From Bradyrhizobium sp. CCBAU 53421 (GTDB taxonomy: Bacteria > Pseudomonadota > Alphaproteobacteria > Rhizobiales > Xanthobacteraceae), in contig NZ_CP030047.1 of NCBI RefSeq assembly GCF_015291625.1, forward strand, positions 8,798,501 through 8,862,500: a DNA stretch of 64,000 nucleotides, read 5' to 3'. Position numbers and translations under genes: made by a program. Shown here one piece after another: positions 26,612 to 33,617 of this stretch. The notes beneath the pieces were generated by a model. The model saw nothing but the letters and a program-made list of their open reading frames with translations. It was not told where the DNA came from and did not search any database. How positions within the stretch are numbered: the stretch's first letter is position 1; each line of letters begins with the position of its first letter.

Positions 26612-26684
26612 CTTGACGCGTTTTCTTTGCGCGAGCCGGTATCCACTTCAGGCGAACCGGTATCCACTTCGCTCGAAAACGCTT
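26612..26684. repeat. Palindromic intergenic repeat (family A)
   Basis: The element lies between fecR-like and tpsB-like genes. It contains GCGTTTTC at one end and GAAAACGC at the other, with the unit CCGGTATCCACTTC present twice in tandem. It shares CACTTCGCTCGAAAACGC with the copy at 1287-1333. Apart from it I see nothing definite in the 295-base gap. Confidence 0.75.
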
Positions 26685-26688
26685 GAGG

Positions 26689-27672
26689 TCAGCTCATCAG
26701 CACGACACCGCCCGGCAGCGATGTGATCCGCGCGCCGAACAGCTGCTCGACCTGGGCGACGAAATTGTCGAGCTTGTCGACCTGAAATGTGCCGTTGACG
26801 AGCCGGCGTCTCAGTTCCGCGTTGGTAATGATGATCTTTCCGGCGCGATACCGGTTCACTTCGTCGACGACGCTCGCGAGCGGCCGGTCGCGGAAGATCA
26901 ACAGTCCGGTCTGCCAGGCAGCGACCTGTTTGGCATCGACCGGATGCGATGCCTGCAGGCCCGCGGGCGAGTAGGTGACCTGCTCTGCCTTGCGAAGCTG
27001 CACGGAGCGGCCGTCCTGCTCGACGGTGACGATGCCGTCGAGGCACGTCACCGAAACCACGCCATCGAGACAGCGTGCGTTGAAATCGGCCTGCAGCGCG
27101 CTGATGCGCCCGTCGCGCGCCAGCATCACCAGCGGCGTCGATGACGACCTTCGGGCCACCACCGAGGCCTCGCCGGAAATCAACTCGATCCGCGTTTCGT
27201 TCGGCGTGGGCCGCAGCGCGACGCTGGTCTGGGTGTTCAATTCAACCGAAACATCCGGCGCCAGCATCACCTTGCGCTGTTCGCCCTTTCCGGTCCGGTA
27301 GTCGGCCGAGAGCTCCTCGATCGATGGCCACATGTCGAGTGGCGGGCGGAGCATCATATAGCCGGCCGCAGCCGCGATCGCGCCGCCGAGCACGATGCGG
27401 CGCGTCAAGAGGCGTGATGACCGGGGCGGCAACGCCACCACGGAGGCTGCCGTGGCCTGTTCATCGGCAAGTTCCTTTGCCGCGGCGCTGGCGCTGCGGA
27501 GCAGCCGCGCAGCCGCTCTGAAGGCATCCTCGTGGGCGGGACTTTGCGCGCGCCAGCGCTGCAACGCATCGACGTCGGCGCGTGTCGGCGCACCGGCTTT
27601 CAGCCGAACAACCCAGTCAAGCGCCTCATCCAGCAATGGATCGGGCCCGGAAGTGCGGGTCGGCTCGGTCAC
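26689..27672 (-). CDS. FecR-type anti-sigma/sigma regulator
   Basis: A 327-residue protein of the FecR family. The cytoplasmic N-terminus has the DUF4880-like LDWVVRLKAGAPTRADVDA and WRAQSPAHEDAF. A membrane helix (LTRRIVLGGAIAAAAGYMML) follows, then the periplasmic FecR domain (ADYRTGKGEQRKVML, ELNTQTSVALRP) and a C-terminal STN-like domain (SVVDEVNRYRAGKIIITNAE). FecR relays a periplasmic signal to its sigma factor. GTG at 27672 gives the normal FecR length. Its sigma factor lies upstream but 463 bases away. Confidence 0.9.
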   Translation of the reverse strand: MTEPTRTSGPDPLLDEALDWVVRLKAGAPTRADVDALQRWRAQSPAHEDAFRAAARLLRSASAAAKELADEQATAASVVALPPRSSRLLTRRIVLGGAIAAAAGYMMLRPPLDMWPSIEELSADYRTGKGEQRKVMLAPDVSVELNTQTSVALRPTPNETRIELISGEASVVARRSSSTPLVMLARDGRISALQADFNARCLDGVVSVTCLDGIVTVEQDGRSVQLRKAEQVTYSPAGLQASHPVDAKQVAAWQTGLLIFRDRPLASVVDEVNRYRAGKIIITNAELRRRLVNGTFQVDKLDNFVAQVEQLFGARITSLPGGVVLMS

Positions 27673-28135
27673 GACGGATCGCTCATCACCCTGCTCGTCA
27701 AACCTCAACCTCCCGATCGCGTCGGGCACATAGCGAAGGTCGCTATATAGACGATTCCGACGGCAGCCGGGCACCGCAATCGGCCGTTGCGCACAACGCA
27801 GGCAGAAACATCCGGCAATCCCAGCACGCGCGGTATCGCGCGTCGGGAAGTTGCGCGGCGACCGCATGCGGGGCCGATCAGGTCTGAACGTGCCTTGAAA
27901 CAGCTCAACACTTCCAGCGAACCTTTCCCATGGACCCAAACGGTCCTTATGAGATCGCTCTCTACCCTATAGACGACGGAAAACCCGCTATCCCGCAGAA
28001 CAGAGGTTGAAAATCCTGCAGCCTGTGCCCCCTGATTTCAGGTCAAGCGCCTGCAGTTGTTGGAAATAGTTCCCGCAACAAATTTCCTCGGCGCGCCGCG
28101 CGTGACGGCGTGCGTCACAGCCACGGCAAATTCGA
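27673..28135. other. 463-base gap between sigma factor and fecR-like gene
   Basis: FecI and FecR genes usually abut; here a long gap separates them. No supported gene lies in it on either strand; the open frames lack ribosome-binding sites and look like chance. It could hold a separate fecR promoter or an RNA leader. I see no clear hairpin with a T-run. Confidence 0.4.
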
Positions 28136-28678
28136 TCAAGAACGGGGACGAGGACCGCCGAGACGACGGATCAGCGTATAGTCGAGGCAATCGGCACAAT
28201 GGCTCAGGGCCAACTTCAAATCGCTTTCCACTGTTCGCACGCTGACGCCGAGGCGGGTTGCCACATCGTTCGGCGTCCGTCCCTCGATCGTAACACTGTA
28301 AAGAACATCGCGCGACCGCTCTGGCAGTTCGGCCAGCGCGCGCTTGAAGGCATCAATATCGGATCGCGCCTCGACGATTCTCGCCGGGCTCGGTCCGTCG
28401 TCGCTGACGTCGAGCAATGAGTCGATTTCGGCGGCGCTGACGCGCAGATTCTGCGCCTTCTGGCGATCCCGGGCGATGTTGATCGCGATCCGGAAGATAT
28501 AGTCGGCGGGGCTGCGGATCGGCACGGCGTCAGTGACCCGCTCCAGCCGCAGGAACGTCTCGTGCAGGGCTTCGTACGCGAAGTCCGACGATCCCAGACG
28601 ACGGGTCAATTTCTTGACGAGGCCGTCGTAGTTGTCTGCCAGCTGGCCCCGCAGCCGCACTCGATTGATTTCAGCCAC
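28136..28678 (-). CDS. ECF RNA polymerase sigma factor (FecI-like)
   Basis: A 180-residue extracytoplasmic-function sigma factor. Region 2 is visible as ALHETFLRLERV and ADYIFRIAINIARDRQ; region 4 has ALAELPERSRDVLYSV and the helix-turn-helix RTPNDVATRLGVSVRTVESD. The GTG at 28678 with GGGAGG nine bases upstream gives the normal FecI size. Together with the FecR downstream it should drive cell-surface-type regulation of the envelope genes; the target promoters cannot be confirmed by eye. Confidence 0.9.
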   Translation of the reverse strand: MAEINRVRLRGQLADNYDGLVKKLTRRLGSSDFAYEALHETFLRLERVTDAVPIRSPADYIFRIAINIARDRQKAQNLRVSAAEIDSLLDVSDDGPSPARIVEARSDIDAFKRALAELPERSRDVLYSVTIEGRTPNDVATRLGVSVRTVESDLKLALSHCADCLDYTLIRRLGGPRPRS

Positions 28679-28879
28679 GTTCCGCGGCCTCCCAGACACC
28701 AGCCCGATATCCAGATTGCATTGTTCTTGAAACTGCCAATCTCGTAACGGCCGCGCACAACACATTTATGACGGCAACAAGTCGACACCGAACGACACGC
28801 AAGCTAGTGCATCGCGGTCACATCCAAACAATGAACTGGCGTCCGCGATGACGAAGCCGAACGGTCCCGCGCAACCGGA

Positions 28880-29608
28880 TCAGGCCGGGTCGAAGACCAG
28901 CGTGATCTGAATATTGAGCCGGTCGGGCAGCGCCGACGGGATCGACGGCAGCGGCTGCGCCCGCCGGATCGCATCGACCGCAGCCTTGTCGAGCACGGCC
29001 TGTCCGGAGCTGGTCTTGATCCAGACCTCAAGCAGGGTGCCGTCCCGCTGCATCGAAAACAGCGTCTCGACCGCCCCGTGCAGCCGCCCGAGCCGCGCAG
29101 CGTTCGGATAGCGCTGGTAGCGCGCGACGTGACGAAGCAGCGCCTGCTGGAACTTCACCGCGACACTGTTCGGCGGCGCATCGGCAGGCGACGGCGTCGG
29201 ACGCAGGCTCGGCACGGCCGGCTCCGCCGGCATCGGCTCGCGCGCCGGGGCCGCCGTCAGATTATCGAGCGGCGGATCGGAACTCTCCGGCGACACCTCG
29301 GTCCGGCTCGCAAGGGTCGCGGTTTGCGGCTCCGACACCGGCGCAACCGGAATCGGCGCGGGCGACGGGCTCGGCAGCAACCGGACCTGGACGATCGAGC
29401 TCTGCTCCGGGCTGGCCGGTCCAGCCGGCGGCTGCAGCCGGATCCAGTAGATTCCCCCGACGAACAACAGGGCCGCGATGGCCGGCACCAGGAGCAGACG
29501 CAGCACCTCGCCCGAGGTCCAGGCGCTCGGATCCTCGGGGTGAAACAGCCGGGTCATCGGACTCAGGCCCCGCGCGCCATCCGCTCCGCTGCTGTCGTTG
29601 GCCCTCAT
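28880..29608 (-). CDS. Second TonB-like energy transducer
   Basis: A 242-residue TonB protein: a short cytoplasmic N-terminus, a transmembrane helix (LLLVPAIAALLFVGGIYWI), a Pro/Ala/Ser-rich periplasmic stretch and a C-terminal TonB domain (VARYQRYPNAARLGRLHGAV, TSSGQAVLDKAAVDAIRRA with PLPSIPSALP). It overlaps the stop of the STN-TonB_C gene by ATGA, so the pair is co-translated. It lies just ahead of the ECF sigma gene. With the gene at 20830 this gives at least two TonB proteins in one block. Confidence 0.9.
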   Translation of the reverse strand: MRANDSSGADGARGLSPMTRLFHPEDPSAWTSGEVLRLLLVPAIAALLFVGGIYWIRLQPPAGPASPEQSSIVQVRLLPSPSPAPIPVAPVSEPQTATLASRTEVSPESSDPPLDNLTAAPAREPMPAEPAVPSLRPTPSPADAPPNSVAVKFQQALLRHVARYQRYPNAARLGRLHGAVETLFSMQRDGTLLEVWIKTSSGQAVLDKAAVDAIRRAQPLPSIPSALPDRLNIQITLVFDPA

Positions 29609-30363
29609 TGGAACGATTTCACCCGGATCGCGATCCGCACCGGCTGTGACGCATTCGCGGGCGTGGTCCGGCTGACGGTCAAGCCTTGCAACGCCGCGGT
29701 CACCGCCGCATCGCGGTTCTGATCGCCGGTCGAGCGCAACAACTGGGTTCGCTGGATCGTGCGCGAGGGATCGATCCACAGGTCGACGACGAGCTGATAG
29801 CTGCCGCCGCGCGATCCGATATTCTTCTGCAATGCCCTTTGCAGGTCGAGCTGCAGGCTCTCGCTGTAGTCGCGCAGCGCGCCGGTGTCGTTGCCGTCGC
29901 TGGTCGCCCGCACCTGCAGCGTGCCGAGCGACAGATCCGCGGTCGCAAGCGGGCTCGCCGGCGGATGGTCGGCGCGCACGGCACGCGACGCAAGCGTGAT
30001 CGCATCCGGGCGAATGTACTGCACCTTCAGGTCGGTTCCCGTCAGAAGCAGATTCAATGCATCCTCGGGCGTGAGACTGCCCTCGACCGGCGTCGACTTC
30101 CGGCCCGTCGCAGAATTGCTCTCGTAGAGCACCTGAACTCCGGTTCGCTCGCCGTAGGCCTGCAGCGCGCTTGCAAGCTGCTGGGCCGGGATGTTGAATT
30201 CGATTGCAGCCGATGCCGCGACGGAGTCGCGCTGCTGCGCGGCGACCGCGCAGATGCTGCCGATCAGCAGTGCAGCCCAAATCGCAAACAGATACCGCGA
30301 CGTCGCGGAGGCTCCCGGAGCGTCAGCGCCCGCGCGTGCACCATGTGATCCAACTGCCGTCAT
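29605..30363 (-). CDS. STN-domain protein with TonB-like C-terminus
   Basis: A 252-residue protein. A hydrophobic segment (SRYLFAIWAALLIGSICAVA, about 22-41) is a signal or anchor. Residues about 48-105 form an STN (secretin/TonB N-terminal) domain: FNIPAQQLASALQAYGERTG and LTPEDALNLLLTGTDLKVQY. Residues about 150-250 read like a TonB-type C-terminal domain (YQLVVDLWIDPSRTIQRTQL, NRDAAVTAALQGLTV). STN domains normally sit on TonB-dependent receptors and contact FecR; here the domain is detached from any receptor barrel. The ATG at 30363 is chosen by the anchor position. Confidence 0.85.
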   Translation of the reverse strand: MTAVGSHGARAGADAPGASATSRYLFAIWAALLIGSICAVAAQQRDSVAASAAIEFNIPAQQLASALQAYGERTGVQVLYESNSATGRKSTPVEGSLTPEDALNLLLTGTDLKVQYIRPDAITLASRAVRADHPPASPLATADLSLGTLQVRATSDGNDTGALRDYSESLQLDLQRALQKNIGSRGGSYQLVVDLWIDPSRTIQRTQLLRSTGDQNRDAAVTAALQGLTVSRTTPANASQPVRIAIRVKSFQ

Positions 30364-30600
30364 AACCTTGCTTCGGACCAAAGTGACCGCGGGTGAAATT
30401 CGGCCAGCATGTCTGTGCGGGTTGGCCTTCCGGCCAGCGAGCCTGCGTTCTTTATATCCGGAATGTGACGGCCGTCTAACCGGCAATATGATCGGCCGAG
30501 CTGCCGGGAATTTGTGCTGACCTTTCAGCGCGAAAAGTTCCCGAACCCCACCGATGCGGCGCGGCGATCGAGGCACGCGACGCCTCGCGGGCCAAAAAAC

Positions 30601-30616
30601 GAGCGAGCGCTCTCTC
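30601..30616. promoter_or_regulatory. Candidate TetR operator
   Basis: GAGCGAGCGCTCTCTC is an imperfect 16-base palindrome centred on AGCGCT (14 of 16 bases match its reverse complement), 126 bases before the TetR-type gene and in the divergent gap. Its size and position suit a TetR-family operator. No other site in the 378-base gap stands out. Confidence 0.4.
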
Positions 30617-30741
30617 AGAAAATTCGATCATCCCCCTTTTCCGACCGCCGGTTGGTGGGCTAGGAATTGAGCAAGGGCGCAAAGCCCGGCCCGGACCGGC
30701 AATCAAATGAAATGGTCCGGGGACATAGCCAGGGAGGCAAC

Positions 30742-31491
30742 GTGGGTCTCGCGCGTCAGCGGCCGGGGACGAATGCGTTCGCGATGGACGTGCTTTGCGC
30801 ACGCATCCTCGAACGCCACAGGGATTCCATCCGGGTCCAGAAGCCGCATCTCGCCGTTCCGAACCTCACGCGCATCATCGGCGCCACGCTCACGCTTTCC
30901 AACAAGCACGGCTTTCACGCCACCACGCTGCGCCAGCTCGCAGAAGCCTCCGGCCTCAGCATGGGCGGCCTTTATACCTATTTCGACAGCAAGCCGACGC
31001 TGCTGTCGATGATCCTCGGCGAGGTCGCCGAGACGGTGGCGGAGGTCCTCACCGCACCGCCCGCCGGCGTGAAGCAGGATGCCCGCAAGCATCTGCACTG
31101 GATCATCGCCACCCACATTCGCATGAGCGAGGCGATGCAGCCCTGGTTCGTGTTCTCCTTCATGGAGGCGAAATCGTTTCCGCCCGCGGAACGGCAGCGC
31201 GCCATCGAGATGGAGGTGATGACCGAGAAGATCATCGCCGACGTCCTGAAGCACGGCGTCGCCAGCGGGGTGTTCGCGATCGACCAGGTCACGCTGACGG
31301 CATCGCTGATCAAGCCGCTGCTGCAGGACTGGTACGTCAAGCGCGCCAAGTACCGCAGACGCGGCACCTCGATCGAGGCCTACATCAACGCCGTCGGCGC
31401 CTTCGTCGACGCCGCAGTCGCCGGCCGGACGCGGCCGAGCCGTGTCGCGACCGGCTCCCGCACCAGATCCAGGCCGACGGCGCAGCCATAG
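30742..31491 (+). CDS. TetR-family transcriptional regulator
   Basis: A 249-residue repressor-type protein. The DNA-binding domain is at about residues 40-90 with TLRQLAEASGLSMGGLYTYF as the helix-turn-helix. The rest is the helical ligand-binding and dimer region. I chose GTG at 30742 because AGGGAGG stands just upstream; TTG at 30667 and ATG at 30784 are alternatives. It is followed after 19 bases by the ABC permease gene, so it likely regulates the importer operon. It is divergent from the envelope block. Confidence 0.88.
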   Translation: MGLARQRPGTNAFAMDVLCARILERHRDSIRVQKPHLAVPNLTRIIGATLTLSNKHGFHATTLRQLAEASGLSMGGLYTYFDSKPTLLSMILGEVAETVAEVLTAPPAGVKQDARKHLHWIIATHIRMSEAMQPWFVFSFMEAKSFPPAERQRAIEMEVMTEKIIADVLKHGVASGVFAIDQVTLTASLIKPLLQDWYVKRAKYRRRGTSIEAYINAVGAFVDAAVAGRTRPSRVATGSRTRSRPTAQP

Positions 31492-31510
31492 CAGCAGGAA
31501 GGACGAGGCA

Positions 31511-32482
31511 ATGAAGCGATTGCGGTTCAACCAACAGGAGATCGTCTTCGCCGTATTCGCCGTGCTGTTCCTGGCGTTCTCGATTTTCCTGCGCGGCTTC
31601 CTGACGCCGGAGAACATGCTGACGCTGCTGCAGAACGTCGCGGTGCTCGGCATCCTCGGGCTTGCGATGGCGCTGGTCGTGATCGGCCGCGGCATCGACA
31701 TCTCGCTGATCGCAGCGCTCGCGGTCCCGCCGGGGCTGGTGCTGCAGATGGTGCAGAACGGCCACTCGCTGCCGGCCTCGCTGCTGACGGCCGTGCTGCT
31801 CACGATCGCGTTCGGCCTGATCAATGGCTGGCTGATTGCCTATGCCGAGGTCCCTTCGCTGTTTGCGACGCTGGCGACCGGCCTGCTGCTCGCCGGCCTC
31901 GGCCAGGCCGCGCTGTTTCAGCTCGACGTCGTGCAGTGGAGCGACGGCATGAAGGGATTCGAGCGGCTCGGACAAGGCACCATCGCTGGCATTCCGACCT
32001 CGATCGTGATGTTCGCGATCGCCTGCGTGGTGGTCGCCTTCCTGCTGCGCCAGACGCGCTGGGGCGCCTATATCTACGCGATCGGCGACAATCCCTACGC
32101 GGCCCGCGTCACCGGCATCCCCTCGCGGCCGATCATCGTGCTGCAATATGTCGTCGCGGCCCTGATCGGCTGCTTCGCGGGCCTGGTGATGGCGGCCTCG
32201 GTCAACTCGATGCCGACCCGCATCTTCAACTCGACCCTGATCTACGACGTCATTCTGGTCGTCGTGCTCGGCGGCATCGGGCTGTCGGGGGGGCGCGGCG
32301 GCGTGCTCAACGTCGTCATCGGAACGCTGCTGATCGGCACCATGCTCAACGGCATGACCATCATGGACATCTCCTATGCCGGACAAAACCTCGTCAAGGG
32401 TGTCGTCCTGCTGCTCGCCGTCATCACGGATTCATTCCTGAATCCGCGCAACGAAGAAACGGCACAGCAGGGCGACATCTGA
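31511..32482 (+). CDS. Sugar-type ABC transporter permease (RbsC family)
   Basis: A 323-residue inner-membrane permease with about 8-10 helices. The family signatures ILGLAMALVVIGRGIDIS and GDNPYAARVTGIPSRPIIVL match the RbsC/AraH (BPD_transp_2) group that imports sugars, polyols and related compounds. AAGGACGAGG precedes the ATG. It is the first transport gene after TetR and pairs with the permease half of the fusion at 33618 to make a heterodimeric channel. Confidence 0.92.
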   Translation: MKRLRFNQQEIVFAVFAVLFLAFSIFLRGFLTPENMLTLLQNVAVLGILGLAMALVVIGRGIDISLIAALAVPPGLVLQMVQNGHSLPASLLTAVLLTIAFGLINGWLIAYAEVPSLFATLATGLLLAGLGQAALFQLDVVQWSDGMKGFERLGQGTIAGIPTSIVMFAIACVVVAFLLRQTRWGAYIYAIGDNPYAARVTGIPSRPIIVLQYVVAALIGCFAGLVMAASVNSMPTRIFNSTLIYDVILVVVLGGIGLSGGRGGVLNVVIGTLLIGTMLNGMTIMDISYAGQNLVKGVVLLLAVITDSFLNPRNEETAQQGDI

Positions 32483-32523
32483 ACCAAGTCACAGAACGAT
32501 CAATCACGACCAAGGAGGAAGCA

Positions 32524-33540
32524 ATGAAGTACGCTGTCAGGACTGCCAAGGTGATCGCCGCAGCGCTCGGGCTTGCGGCCATCGCCGCCCCGGCTCTGGC
32601 CCAGCAGGGCCTCGACGAGCCGTTCCAGAAGCCGTTCAAGGAGTCGCTCGCCGGCAAGACGGTGGCCTACGTTCCGGTCGCCATGAATTTCGACCTCACC
32701 GAAGGCTGGTACGCCGGCATGAAGAAGGAGCTCGAGCCCTTCGGCGTCAAGTTCGAGATCCGCGATCCCAACTGGAACACCAATGCCGGCGCGCAGGCGG
32801 TGACCTCGCTGATCTCGGAGAAGCCGGCCGTGATGGTGATCCACAATCCGGACGTGCAGACCTACGCCAAGCTGCTGCAGCGCGCCGAGAACGAGGGCAT
32901 CTACGTCATCCAGATCAACATGGGGTCGGCCTATCGCTCCTCGGCCTTTGTCGGCGCCAACTGGATCGAGATCGGCGAGAAGGACACTGAGGCGGTCGTG
33001 AAGGCTTGCCAGGGCAAGTCGAACAAGATCGCCGTCGTGCAGGGCGCGCTCTCGGCCGCCGCCAGCGCCTACACGCTCAAGGGTGTCGAGAACGTGCTCG
33101 CCAAGCATCCGGAGATCAAGGTGGTCTCGAGCCAGGCCGCCGACTGGGACGCGGCAAAGGCCAAGGCGATCACCCAGACCGTGCTGAAGCAGAATCCCGA
33201 TCTCTGCGGCATCGTCGGCTTCTGGGACGGCATGGACATCGGTACCGCGGCCGCGGTGAAGGAAGCCGGCCTGACCGGCAAGGTGTTCGTCGCAACCTCC
33301 GGCGGCGGCGAGCGCAAGGGCGCCTGCGAGCTCGTGAAGTCCGGCGCCTTCGACCTCAATTTGAGCTACGACGTGCCGACCCAGGCCGCGCAGATGGCCG
33401 GCACCATCAAATGGCTGTTGTCGTCGGGCGCCAAGGCCGGCTCGATCAAGGGTTCGGAATACACCACCCTGATTCCGATCACCAAGGAGAACGCGGACAG
33501 CCAGACCGCGTGCTGGAATCTCGGTGACCTGAAGAAATAA
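32524..33540 (+). CDS. Periplasmic sugar-type solute-binding protein
   Basis: A 338-residue binding protein with a signal peptide (VIAAALGLAAIAAPALAQQ) and a Peripla_BP_4 (RbsB-like) fold: TVAYVPVAMNFDLTEGWYAG, VTSLISEKPAVMVIHNPD and VGFWDGMDIGTAAAVKEAG. Two C-terminal region Cys may pair. It captures the substrate for the importer. A strong AAGGAGG precedes the ATG at 32524. The ligand cannot be told from sequence; aromatic/acidic pocket assignments would need a model. Confidence 0.92.
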   Translation: MKYAVRTAKVIAAALGLAAIAAPALAQQGLDEPFQKPFKESLAGKTVAYVPVAMNFDLTEGWYAGMKKELEPFGVKFEIRDPNWNTNAGAQAVTSLISEKPAVMVIHNPDVQTYAKLLQRAENEGIYVIQINMGSAYRSSAFVGANWIEIGEKDTEAVVKACQGKSNKIAVVQGALSAAASAYTLKGVENVLAKHPEIKVVSSQAADWDAAKAKAITQTVLKQNPDLCGIVGFWDGMDIGTAAAVKEAGLTGKVFVATSGGGERKGACELVKSGAFDLNLSYDVPTQAAQMAGTIKWLLSSGAKAGSIKGSEYTTLIPITKENADSQTACWNLGDLKK

Positions 33541-33560
33541 TCCGGCCATTCCCGCTGAAT

Positions 33561-33585
33561 GTCCCGGGCGCATCCCGCCCGGGAC
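33561..33585 (+). terminator. Stable hairpin after the binding-protein gene
   Basis: GTCCCGGGCG (33561-33570) and CGCCCGGGAC (33576-33585) form a perfect 10-bp GC-rich stem with a five-base loop, 20 bases after the binding-protein stop and before the next permease. There is no T-run, so it more likely protects the upstream mRNA or partly attenuates than fully terminates, a usual way to raise binding-protein levels. Confidence 0.55.
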
Positions 33586-33617
33586 GTTCACCTCCCATAA
33601 TCGAACGCCTTGCTGGA

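Noticed and set aside
24636..30363. A TpsA-type exoprotein gene near the TpsB gene
   Set aside because: No long repetitive beta-helix protein or haemagglutination-type N-terminal domain occurs on either strand in the window.
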